Shown one piece after another: positions 12,685-24,000 of a DNA stretch of 64,000 nt (within the stretch, counting starts at the first letter, position 1; every line of letters starts with the position of its first letter). A program made the position numbers and the translations under genes. The stretch is taken from positions 682,001 to 746,000 of the forward strand of contig LUGG01000009.1 in NCBI GenBank assembly GCA_001683735.1. Reading direction: 5' to 3'. Below the pieces are notes generated by a model, which was given only the letters and a program-made list of their open reading frames with translations, searched no databases and was not told the DNA's origin. The DNA comes from Grifola frondosa. Lineage: Eukaryota > Basidiomycota > Agaricomycetes > Polyporales > Grifolaceae.

Positions 12685-13090
12685 CTAAGATTGACTACGT
12701 TCGGCGTCCTGCCCAAACTCCCCTATTGTCCGAACAACTAGGTCGATGTTCTCGAGGAACGCGTTAGATGTGAGGCGGGCCAGCCGCACGGTCAGCGTCG
12801 TGAAAGTTCTGTTTGCAAGAAAGGTTATAATCAGCTTGCTGTCCACCTGTGTATCAAGGGTGCAGTGCGCACGCGACCAGTAGATTATCCTCTACCGTTA
12901 TTACACGTTTGACGACCTCTGGCTGTAGCTCCTTGTCCACTTCGATGACCTGTTTTGCGATCGTCGCGTGTTTTTGTGATGCAAAAGGTATTCGCATGGT
13001 ACTTTTGTACGTATTGAGCATATCAACTCTACGAGAACGACGCTCGACATCTTACATGGTGTGCCAGGACGAGTCGCTATTACTGGACAT
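12685..13090 (-). CDS. PCC1: EKC/KEOPS complex subunit Pcc1
   Basis: A small subunit of the EKC/KEOPS complex, which installs N6-threonylcarbamoyl-adenosine on ANN-decoding tRNAs; it is also linked to telomere maintenance. Three exons are read. The first, MSSNSDSSWHT, splices through a 52 nt intron to MRIPFASQKHATIAKQVIEV. The next encodes DKELQPEVVKRVITVEDNLL, and after a second intron of about 63 nt the last encodes TLTVRLARLTSNAFLENIDL and VVRTIGEF. The strand order, the roughly 95-residue length and the KH-like Pcc1 pattern (IEVD.ELQP, L.VR...NAFLEN..LV..T) are characteristic. The start at 13090 is the only Met before the conserved WHT. It is too fragmented by introns to appear as one open frame and could easily be missed. 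Confidence 0.88.
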
Positions 13091-13544
13091 TGTGGTAACA
13101 GAGACAAAAGCAAATGATTGTCACTTGTGGCTATTGCTTCGATCAACCAGTTTGCACGATCATCTGTCCCAATTACCCGGTACAGAAATTATCTTGTTCG
13201 AACTTGTTTCTCATTTTACGAGCCATCTCTAACTACATCCCGTGTTGTACGAAGGTCAGCTGCAGCTGTGCCAATATTTCACCACAATGGAGATCGCTAA
13301 TGTCGACCAACGAAATAACAATGAAGAGATGGACTAGTCACTTGATCCGCACCGATCCCCTAGATTCTCCAGACCAATCACCTTCCCACCGACATCGACA
13401 GAATGCCTCCAATTACCTGTGATATCATCGAAGGCAACCAAGCGCTGCAGAATATAAGGGCGGAAGTAACTCGCAACCAAACCTCAGGAGTGAATGGGTA
13501 GCTTGCAATGCATTTCGTGTCCGAGTACATGCTGAAATACAGGA

Positions 13545-14128
13545 TTACTCGTCCTCAGACTCGCTCTCTGGCCGGGCCTATCATTCTATGAGCAAGTTCG
13601 ACATAATTGTCGACTACATTTGGACTAACCTTGTTCTCCTCTAGTCCACCAAGCTCCGTCACCAAACCAGAGTAAGGATATTGACGAGGAACGCCTGGCC
13701 TATCGGGAACCAACGCATATTTGGTAATGACACCAAATGTGACAAATGAAAGCACTGCTATCCCCAAATATCGGAGGGCAGTCTGCGAGGGACGACGGGG
13801 ATATCAGGGCCCCACATCGAGAACATTTCCTCGTCGGGATGTAACTGTGCAAACAGGTAAATCGCAATCTGGTAAAAAGCTTAGCATCAGAGCGTACGGT
13901 TTCATCAAAGTTCTGCCGCATCTGCGGGTCCTCCCATCCTCGAGCATCGCGGTATTGTTTCGAGATGTCAGGGAGCTGAGGGTAGTCGCCGAGTTGCGGA
14001 TCTGGCTCCGGCTTAAAGTCTACTGGTGTCGCAGTGGGCGTAGCATATGCTCTGTAACGAGGAACGACGACGTTCGCTCGAATGGCAGCGCGTATGCCCG
14101 AAACACGGGCAGCGTTGAGTATGTTCAT
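13545..14128 (-). CDS. NADH:ubiquinone oxidoreductase subunit NDUFB8 (complex I, ASHI)
   Basis: An accessory membrane-arm subunit of mitochondrial complex I. Exon 1 (14128 to about 13893) starts MNILNAARVSGIRAAIRANV, a basic amphipathic mitochondrial presequence, followed by PQLPDISKQYRDARGWEDPQ. Exon 2 carries the family signature DEEMFSMWGPDIP, the single membrane helix GIAVLSFVTFGVITKYALVP and QYPYSGLVTELGG. A last 52 nt intron leads to the acidic end ARPESESEDE with the stop at 13545. One C is missing in a run at 13789-13791, shifting the frame just before TALRYLGIAVL; restoring four C makes the join continuous. The gene is divergent from the methyltransferase, sharing a 247 bp intergenic promoter. 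Confidence 0.9.
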
Positions 14129-14375
14129 AACGAAAGTGCGCGATGGCAGAATCGGGAAGCGCGTCCGATAACTATTACAAATATTGATTATTTTTTATAA
14201 GTAAGAGATCATTCTTCGTGGGATGTTTTCGGAGGTCCAGCCAAATGATTGTTGATTTCCGCGATGAATGTTCTGGTGATTTTTCATTCCAACGTTTACG
14301 GAACGCCCCATATCTCCTGGTGAGACGCGCCGTCTGACTGTTTATTCCCTCCGGTATTTCTTTGCTGCCAATCTC
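14129..14375. promoter_or_regulatory. bidirectional intergenic promoter, NDUFB8 / methyltransferase
   Basis: A 247 bp gap between two divergent start codons, so it must hold both promoters. No unambiguous TATA box is seen on either side; AT-rich patches lie near 14165-14215. Confidence 0.5.
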
Positions 14376-16216
14376 ATGGCTGAACGCGGTATCAGTCGAG
14401 ATGTGCAGGAAGAATTACTGCAAGGGCGAGCACGAAACCGCCGAGACGGAGAGGTCCCCTACCCTTTGAGATCTTCCAAAGAGCTGCTCATGTAGTGAGT
14501 TGCTCGCCGTCTCGATCGGCCTCCGCTGAGTTATCGTCGCAGTGACGACTGGAACAATCTGTTCCTGAATAGTCTTTGCCGCAGCATCACGATGCACCAG
14601 TTCGACAAACCACCGTCCATGGTACTAGACTTGGGCTGTGGCGGAGGACTGTGGGTGATCGAAGCTGCTAAGCAATGGCCGGTGCGTGATAAAGTACCGC
14701 GTGCCACAAGCGTTGATCGAACGCCTGCACTAGGTCAGCACGATCGTAGGCTTCGACATCCTTGACAATCAGCCCAATCTCAGACTGCACGAACTCGAAC
14801 TAAGTGATGTAGCCAAACGCGTCTCTTGGGTCCACGGCAATCTGTAGGTGCATGCACGCGCACCTACATGTGTTCCGTTTGCTGAAAACAACAATGCAAA
14901 GGCTAGAGCCTTTACCGTTCCCTTCAGAGCGGTTCGATTTCATCAGAATATGTTGCATAGGCCTCGGCGTGCCAGAAGACGAATGGCAATTCGTTCTTGA
15001 GGTATGATCGTACTGTAGATTCATGCTGCAATGATTACTTCACGGCTCCCTTTCCCGATATTTTCCAGGAAGCATCTCGCGTCATGGCACCCGGCGGTAT
15101 CATCGAGGTGACACTTTGCGCTTTCCCCCATCTCTGCCATGTAGCTCGACTAAAGTTTTCTCTAGATAATAGAAGAAGACCTGATATTCCCTTCTGGACC
15201 CCGCAACGGCGCCAGGACTCACCGTCATCTCCCGTGCGTCCGATATCATATCACTCCAATGAGCGCAGCACATCCACGCTCAGCTCTACTTCCACCGTGA
15301 CGTCTTCTCAATCTTCCGATCATCGAGTCCAATCCGGGCGTCCACCCTCAAAAAGCATTACAAGCACTACCAGCGGCGCATCAGGAAGCGTCACGGACAC
15401 TACCAGCACCGAGCCGCCATCCTTGCGCTCCTCTTTTGAGATTGCACAGAAGCTGAACCCACAGGATCACACGAAACTGCAGATGGCGTGGGAGGAGATG
15501 CTCCATCACCGGTTCCTGTCACCGCGGCTGCTCTCGGTGCTCCCGTTGTACCTGTCATCCACGTTCCGGAACATCCAGACGCATCCCACGCTGCACATCC
15601 TGCTGCCGTGCAACTCGCACGCAGATAATGGAATCCACAAGTTCGATGCGGAGTTCGCGGACGTGTCGTCGCTGATCTTGGACCTCTCGCACTCGTCGCG
15701 GCTGTCGTCGGACTCGTCGCGGCGTGAGACGTCGTCGATGCGCTCGGGGCAGTCTGCAACGACCACGATCGCGGCGTGGGGCTCTATCCACCTCGCGCGG
15801 GCGGTGCACATGGTCCAAGCATGCAAGGAGTCCATATGGACCGAGTACAAAGCGCTGGATGAGCTCGACCGCGCGCAGAGATCCCGCAAGGAGTCGGACA
15901 TCCGGGAGGAGTTCGAAGCGGCATGGACGAACTGGGAGAGGTGAGTGCGGTTCACGCTTCGACGAGGCGCGTGCGCTGATGCAGCGGTATCCGCGTCGTT
16001 AGCGACATGAAAGACCGCATGGCTATGCGCGGTAGGCTGCGGGACTCCCTAGCGTGGACCGAACCTCAGAGCAGCGAGCCGCCTGATTGGCGGGTCTGGC
16101 GTGAGCGTGTGGGGGAGGTCGAAGTCGCGGATACGGATTCGTATTATGGACCGGCACAGGTGTGTAGATCGCTGCGCGGGTTCGTGTGTTGGAAACAAAC
16201 CAGTACGGCGGGGTAA
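14376..16216 (+). CDS. class I SAM-dependent methyltransferase
   Basis: Start MAERGISRDVQEELLQGRAR. After a short intron come SAM-binding motif I, MVLDLGCGGGLWVIEAA (about 14620-14670), motif II IVGFDILDNQP, motif III RFDFIRICCIGLGVPEDEW and EASRVMAPGGIIE, all in the order of the Methyltransf_25 family. The second half is a long Ser/Thr-rich insert followed by a conserved helical region (WEEMLHHRFLSPRLLSVLPL, AWGSIHLARAVHMVQACKES), an architecture common in uncharacterised Agaricomycete methyltransferases. Introns are at about 14493-14543, 14683-14733, 14847-14902, 15002-15068 and 15108-15166. A probable missing C in the run at 15199-15202 is needed to pass from the SAM domain to the Ser-rich frame. 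The substrate cannot be told. The 3' end converges on RAD2. Confidence 0.85.
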
Positions 16217-16514
16217 GTTTGACCGTTCGCCAGTATTAATTGAGATACCCTAGCTCTTTGAAGGGTCTTGGACAGTATGATACCCATCATTTATAATCTG
16301 ATATACGTATTTGCGCTATAGTATGGTATTGCATAAATACGACGGCTGTCACCGTCTCACCTTACGCACAACACTAGAGGTTTTCCTGTACAGTATGGAA
16401 CGCCGAGGAGAAAATTCAGAGTTGCTCTAATGCTACAACTATGGAACGTACATATTGTATAAGTATTACAGGAGGGTAGATCGTTGTATGATACATCGAA
16501 ATTGAGAAAATTAA

Positions 16515-19500
16515 CTATTCGTCGTCATCATCGATTGCTGCAGCTTTGCCCTTGTACGCTGGTTTGGGCCGCGGACGCAAGCTAACAGACAGAGGTGGCG
16601 GAGGAGAGCCAGGTATCTCCAGCATTGCGTCGTCCTCGTCATTCTCTTCATTTGCAGAGCTCGACTTTGTGCGTTTGCGCGAGGGTCGTTTCGCCTTCGC
16701 ACCGCGAGCAGTCTTTCCTCCCCGTCGCGTAGGTGCCTTCTTCTGCTTGGCAGCAACGCTCTCTTTCCCCTTCCCCTTTCCCTCTGCGCTCTTCTTCCTC
16801 TTCTTCGCCGGTCTCTCTGATGCTTCGTCATCAGACGTATCTATGTCAGCCGCGGGCGACGTCGACGAGCTCGACTGTCTCGCTTGTTCTTTCCGGAAGT
16901 CTGACACCACCTGCTGCAGACGCTTACTTGCGTAGGCTTGCCGCTTTCGCGGCGCATGGCTCTCGCCTGCTTGCAGGCCCAAAAAGCCGACTAGGTTGCC
17001 TTGCATGTTCGGTGCGGAACCCTATATGAGGCGTCGATGAGCGTGCATGATATGAGTGATGAGCCTGTCGACTCACCTGTCCTCTCTTATTCATTTTATG
17101 GATTATTGGGAGTAGCAAGTCGTCCACCTTGGCCTGGTTCCAGCCCAACTCCGAGTTGAAAAAACTGATTGTGCTTTTGTCAGAACACGGCGACACAACA
17201 CAGATTCGCACATACTTGCGAAGAGCATCTAAGTCTGGTAAACCCCATTTGAACGGTTCGTCAGATTCATCGACTGTCGGATGGTAATATGCATCTCTCT
17301 ACGCATCTCTCAGCTTTATCAGCTTGCAACTATACATACGATCTTCAGACATACGACAGCAGGGTTCGGCCAATCGTTCGACAAATACAAATCTTTGTAT
17401 CTCTTTTTCTGCAGAAATGTGTGAGGAACAACGTCTCACAGAGATTGACATAACGTACGAAACGTTTGCGGAAGCGACTTTGCAAATCTTCCGGCGTATC
17501 TTTGCCGCTTTGCACCTTCTGCCACCAGTATTTGAATTTGTGCAAACCATCCTGTCCAGGAAATTCCTTCAGTAGCTCCATCGCCACGACTGGCCCTACT
17601 CCAGGAAGACCTTCAGTGTAATCGCTACCCAGCAGATACGCGAGCCGAATGAGCTTGTCACGATCTAACCCGAGTTCGCGTTCTAGGTCAGAAAGCAGGA
17701 AACATTCGACCGTCTTGGACTGGTTGAACATATTCTTCAGGACTCGCTGACCGCCGAAGAGGAAGACGTCGGAATCATCGGTAATGATTCCATCTACAAG
17801 ACCGAGGGACACCAGCTCGGCACACTGCGCCTCAGCCTCCATCGGCGCGGTGATGTACGGTATGCCAAAGAGACGCAGCATGATCTATTGTCATGTCAGT
17901 CGTTCGAAGTACTGAAAGGTGTAACACAATATACCATGATCTGTGATATCATTTGTTGTGTGATATCCTCGGAGTCGCGCATGGCGATTTTCTTCTGTTG
18001 GTTGAGGGCCCTGATTTCGTCGTCAATCTCTTTCCGGACGACGTCGAGGTCTTTGCCTTTCACTTGGGACATGAAGCGAGCAAATTCTCCCTCTTCAGCT
18101 TGAGGATCCATCTCTTGAGCAGCATCCAGCTATCAATAGGTTGCTCCTGTGATATTATCTCCTCGCCGCGTGAAACGGCCACGGGGAAGGAGAGCGCGAC
18201 CATTTGTTAAGATCATCATCCTCTGAGCCAGATATGTCATTGTCCTGAGGTAGAGTGCCAGAGATTCCTGAATACTTTTCATCAGTCAATGGAGACGCAA
18301 GGTGATCACTGTCATTTCCAGGAGCGCCCACTTGTACAGTAGATGTTATGATAGTTTCGGAGGTCTCTGTTACCAGAGTGTTGGTTTCAAGAGGTAAAGA
18401 GACATTAACACTCTCCGAAGAAGTTACGCGCTCGGATTGGGGAGGTAATAATGGTGGTGGCGTAAAAGGCGGGGTCGAGGGTAACACACGAGATCGTTGT
18501 GAGGCAGAGAGCGCCGGGGTCGCTACCACTTCCTCCATGTCCTGATCGGAATCCGAACCAACTGGATTAGATAGAAGTGGTGAAGTATGGCTCATAGAAA
18601 TTGTTGCTTCTGTCAATGTCGCCTGTGGTACATCAGGCATTAAGACAGCAACCTCTTCCATGTCGTCCTCGTCGTCCTTGTCAGAGACGGTATTGGCTTC
18701 TTCTTGAGCAAGAGGAACGGCTGATTGCCTAGAGAGGAGCAAAGCAGGAATTCCGAACGTAATACCTTGGGGCGATGAAGTCGCACGCGGGAGATGAGAA
18801 TGAGACAGCGGTCGACGGACGGTCCTGCATTCGCAATAGAAAGAGCGGTCTCCAGCCTTGTCGGAGATGCATACAGGTCTTCATCATCGGAGCCGAGGTC
18901 TGCAGCCAGAGATCCTTTGGATGTCCTATGAGAGATGGACGTGAAAGAATGGCGTTCGGGGTGGATGTGGACCCAACCCTTGAAGGACCGGGAAGTTGAG
19001 CCCTGGAGGCCTCCAGGGCCATCTGAAGATTCAACTCTTCTTCGGCCTCAAGAGACTGCTGGATTGCTATAGACAACTCTAGGTCATCCTCAAAATCACC
19101 TGGCGGAGGTGCGCTTGGAGCCTCGCCTTCATCTGGGTCGAAGAGTGGTCGAGGTTTTGGTTTCCGGACGACCTTCGTAGTGAGAGGTGCCAGTTTCTTG
19201 GGGGAATACCTCTCAGCCAGAGCGGCCAAAGCTTGACCTCTTCGATATTCTCGTAAGTCAGGGTCAAAGGAAGCATTACTGGAACTGAGAACAATATAAG
19301 TATAGCTCAAGACAGTAATGTAATGGAAGGCATACACTTGAACCTCCTCCATATCCGCATCACTGTCACTGCCTTCCAAGCCGTTTTTGTTTTCCATACC
19401 CTTGTCATCCACACGGTCAATTTCGATTGGTTTTGCGGCTGTTCCCTCATCGCGAATCCCTAATACCCATCCGCCCTCGCCACCTTCATTCTTGATTAGT

Positions 19501-20637
19501 AAATACTGCTTGTTTCGCTCACTCGCAATTCTAATAGGAATGGAAACGTGAGCTTTGCCGATGCTGTCAGTAGTAATCAGAAGCTGTTGCGTCAAGGAAT
19601 TCCGCTGCTTGAGGTTCTTGATCTGTTCCTTCGAGAAGTCCAATGGCGTCTTAGCTTTCTTGAGCATATTTTGTAGACGCTTGTATGATGTCTGCCGGGA
19701 CTTCAAACGAAGATCGCCGATGATTTCATATTGAACCTCTGTGGGCAATTCGCGAAATGCGGGAGAGGTGACATCAAAATCCTCTGGACGCATCTCCTCG
19801 ATGAACGCTCGCAACTCGTCCTCCGTAGCTAGGCGAGGGTCAGGGGCAATAGACCGGGTAGCTTTTGCAACGACATCTTCCATATTTACATCTGGAAGTT
19901 TGTACGGATCATGATCATGCCATCGGGATTTTTTCTTGGAAGATGGCGGTGATTCCTCAGTCCCCTGACGTCCTTTCTTGGCTGGAGTCCTCGGTACTGA
20001 GTCGTCGATGTCCTCGAGATATACAGTATTCTCGTCGATAGTCACCGGGCCTTGAGGAATCTTGCCTTTACCTTTCGATGTGCCCCCGCTACAATGGTAA
20101 CATATTCAGCACGCCCACGGTGATATGAGTAAGATGCCTTCACTCACGACTTTATCTCGGCGTGATTGAGTGCTTCGCGCCTCAACTGTGCTGCTAGCAG
20201 CCTTTCTGCGATCTGAGCATGGCTAGCAGCGGCGCCTCTCTTCTTGTTCTTCCGTTCGGCCTGCATGGTCGAAAACATAATTATTGTTCAGATGCATCCT
20301 GCCAACAAAGGCTGCTCACGATCGTAGCCCTTTTCAACGCAGGAGCTCCGCCATCAAACACGAAGACAGGCTTGATGCCATAGAACAAAAGCTTGCTGAT
20401 ACGACGTAGAAATCCGAGCACATGAGCATTCACCAAGCCTCGGCCTTCCTTGTCTCGCATTGTTGCTTGAAACTGATAGATCCAGATGCTGGAGTCAATG
20501 GCCATAGCTTTACCTTCCATTGTCTCCAATCTATAATATTCGTATTATTCATAGTATCAATCAGGCAGAACCGAAGCAACTCACAATACTGGTCTACCAA
20601 CAGGATCCAATAGAGACCAAAGAGACTTCACACCCAT
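16515..20637 (-). CDS. RAD2: XPG/Rad2 structure-specific endonuclease (nucleotide excision repair)
   Basis: Makes the 3' incision in nucleotide excision repair with TFIIH. Start [17 protein letters not shown] at 20637 is the invariant XPG N-terminus. XPG-N continues with [18 protein letters not shown] and [16 protein letters not shown] long acidic spacer (about 18.2-20.0 kb, with TQQLLITTD and clusters of Asp/Glu) is the TFIIH-binding region that separates XPG/Rad2 from the smaller FEN1. XPG-I (about 17345-17950) has [41 protein letters not shown] and the helix-hairpin-helix [20 protein letters not shown]; all catalytic acidic residues are visible. The tail after [20 protein letters not shown] is basic with nuclear-localisation patches. 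A missing G near 18914 shifts the spacer frame, and a second break nearby is likely (about 18.75 kb). Protein about 1,200 residues. Confidence 0.95.
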
Positions 20638-21066
20638 GATGCTAGTTCACTGTTATTGCAAACTGTAACAATACGCAAGGTGGAGGATGGTCATAGAAGT
20701 CTGAGGGGTGAGGACAACACGGTACGAGTCAATGTCATAGTCAGTGTGAAACGCGTCGATTGACGCGTCGTGGTCACGATCGAGTCATGCAGCTTGCAGG
20801 GTCATGCTTTCTGTGCAAGCGTCGCATTTATTGTCGCCAAATTCCTTGTCCGTGTTATGAATGTATCGCTATGGTATAGGAGACATGAAATGTGCTAAGA
20901 TAATGCAGACAATTTACATGTTAGATTAGAAGGAGAGCATCTGCATCGACCACAAACAGAAACCAAATGAACGAATCCGAATAGCTAGCTAGGATGCGTT
21001 TGGAATGCAATGAATGTCCAAGTGAGATATCATAACCATGTCGTAAAGCACCACGACCATTACACA
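20638..21066. other. intergenic, no gene seen
   Basis: About 430 bp holding the RAD2 promoter and, beyond it, the 3' end of the CAF120-like gene. The segment 20740-20790 is rich in the short palindrome ACGCGTC/GACGCGT (two MluI-box-like sites), which in yeasts is bound by MBF at DNA-synthesis genes. It sits upstream of RAD2; a regulatory role is inference only. Confidence 0.4.
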
Positions 21067-24000
21067 CTAGGACCATTTGAAGAGGAAGCTTGGGTGTTCT
21101 TCGCTTGAATCTACTGGCCGCGGCCCTGCGGGAGAACCTTGAGCTGCAGGAGAACCACCTTGCGACGAATATGGGCGCTGCGGGGCATTGGTAGCGTCGT
21201 TAAGACCTTCAGGCGTTGATAGCGAGAATCGTGGATCGAAGCCAGACCCGCCTGTCATCTGCATACCCATACCCATACCCATCGGATTCATGCCCATACC
21301 CACTCCCTGACCCACGTTTGGACTCAGCCCCGCGTTCATGCCCATGCCAGGGTTCATGCCCATGCTGGGATTCATGCCCATACTGGGGTTCATGCCCATA
21401 CCGGGGTTCATGCCCATACCGGGGTTCATGCCCATGCCCGTATTCATCATGGGCATTCCCATCATGGACATCCGTGGATCGAACATGCTTCCGCCGGTCA
21501 TCATGGGATTGAGTGGAGCAGGTCCTGCGCCATCACCGCCAGCTTGGGAACCAGCAGTGGAGAAGGCGACCATCGCCTGCTGATATGCCTGCGCTGCGGC
21601 CTGCTGAGCAGCGAACATCTGCTGTGGAGTCCCGAAACCAGGCATCATTCCAGGATAACCCCAACCACCAGTCATCATTGGGTTCATGCCCATCATCATA
21701 GGGTTCACCATCGGATTGTAGCCCTGGAATTGAGGCATGCCCATCCCGCCGTACATGGATCCGCCCTGTTGCATCTGGTCAAGTTGTTGGCGCTGGAAGT
21801 CATCCAGTTTGCGCTGTCTTTCCTCTACAAGACGCTTTTCCCGCTCGCGCTCGGTCAAGGCGGCACCGAGGCCACCATCGCGTTTACGTTCCCTTTCATG
21901 AGCTGTAACAGCACCGAGTAGGCCCGTCTGCGGAGGTGGGGTTTAGTGGGGACGTTGATGAGTGACGAGCCGGTCTCTCTCGCATGCTCTTCTGTCTCTT
22001 TGCGGACCGATCCTGCTTGTCCTGCAGCCCAGCCGACAACAAGCCATGTGGGGTAAAGGCCTTTGTCATCGTGGTAGCCGGTGCTTCCATCTGAATGAAT
22101 GTGTCTCGGCCACCGCTCAACAAAGATTCGGGGGCGGGAGCGCTGCGTCCAGGGTCCAAGACTTGACTCCAGATCGTCTGACGAGCGGCACCGGGTTGCG
22201 GGAACTCCGATTGAGGTCGGAAAGTAGGCTGAGGCGACGCTTGCCGCCTGGCCCCATCGGGATAGAGGGTACGGCGACCAGCTTCGGAGTACTGGTCAGA
22301 CACGAGACGACGAGGCTGAGACTGGGCACCGAGATACTCGCCCTGGTCTGTCATAACAGCTTAGAGACTGCGAGACTACACAAACAAGCACATGCTTACC
22401 TGGCTGTCCCTGACCAGGTAATTGAGGCAGATCTCGAGGTCGACGAGGAGGTTGAGCATAGGCGCCTGCATTGACATCGGCGGCAGACCGTGCGGGGGAT
22501 GTCCCGCTACCTTGCGGGTATGGTTGCCGTCCAGAGACACTAGGTGCAGCCGAACCAACACTTGAGTTCTGTTCACTTCTACGTGGAGGAGGCTCCGTAT
22601 CAGAGTCAGCGTCGTCGTCTTCCTCCTCCTCCTCCTCGTCTTCCTCCTCGTCACTACTCTCTCCCCACGCCCGCTCTCCGCTCCTCTTCCCCGACCCTTC
22701 CCGTTTGCCTTCCCTGGTCGAATGGCAGCTGCATGCTGGGCAGCCTGTTGGGCCTCGGATTTTGCTTTGCGCTCCACTGCGAGCCTGGACGGAGCGAATG
22801 AGGATCTGGCGGCTTCGGCAGAAAGCGTACGCGACATCGATGGGCTTGCCGGTGTTTCAATGACCTCAGGCAGGGAAGATGGCGACGGGAGAGACCTGGA
22901 CTTCCCCTGCGACGATGGAGGCGCATCCTCCTGCTCGAGGAACGTCAGTGCTGCCAACGCGTCAGCATTCGAGTCTTCGAAGCTTCTCTTCGTGGCCAAC
23001 GCATGATCCGCATTCTCTACAGGAATAGTATGTGCATCATTGTCGTCCATATCTTCCTCGTTGTCGTCAACTTGTTCACCAGTAGTATGGTCGGATGGGA
23101 AAGAATTTTGGGCGTAGGCTGACATCCTACTACCAGGCGCTGCACGTGCGCCAGAAGGCTTACGTAACGTTCTCGACGGGTGCGTTGATTCTGGTGAACT
23201 TGCTGTCGGCTTGGAGACAATATTGGGCGGTTTCGTCGACAAAGGCGGTGACTTTGCGATGGGCGGGGGACTGGCCTGTCTGATGCGCAACGGTGAAACA
23301 TCCGTCCGGGCAGGCGGTGTATACGGTTCGGAATCTGACTCAGATGATTCGTCTTCATCATCAGATCTGCTCGCAGGAGGCGGAGGACCGCGGCGGATGG
23401 GTGCCTGTCCTTCTTGCTGCATATGTTGCATGTAGAACAAGGCTGCGCCAGCATCACCCAATAGATCGTCTGTCTCGTTCTGCGGCACTTGTGGTGGCGG
23501 CACAGACTTGGCAGGAGTGTTGGAGGGGGAGGAGATGTAGGCGGGACAACGGGACGTGCAAAAGCGGGAGTGGGCGATGAAGGCATCATCAACGAGTCTT
23601 CACGCGCTCCAGATTGAGCAGTTGCTGGAGCTAGCGTAGGAGCTGGATGCAATGAAGCAGGCACTGAGCTTTGAGACATCGGCCTGGAAGAGATCGCCCG
23701 AACAGCAACAACTGCTTCGGGCCTCATCTTAGGAGATGGCAGCGGGGGCGACGGTGTGATTACACGAGAAGAACTTGCGACTGTACGCACACCCAGATCA
23801 GGCGACATTGTTGGCCTAGCGTTTTCGGGACGAGGAGGTGTAGGAGGGGGAGTGTGAGAGAAGACTTCGAAGGTGCTTGGGGAATAGGGGAATGAACAAG
23901 GCTATGCGGCGCGGTGTTGTTCAGAGGCGTAGGAATCTTCACTTTGCCTACCTCGAGCTTTAACGTTGTCCGTTGGACTCGCAGATACTGGGCTACTAGA

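Noticed and set aside
15400..15955. Several minus-strand frames opposite the methyltransferase
   Set aside because: Arg/Ser/Ala-rich shadows of a well-supported plus-strand exon.
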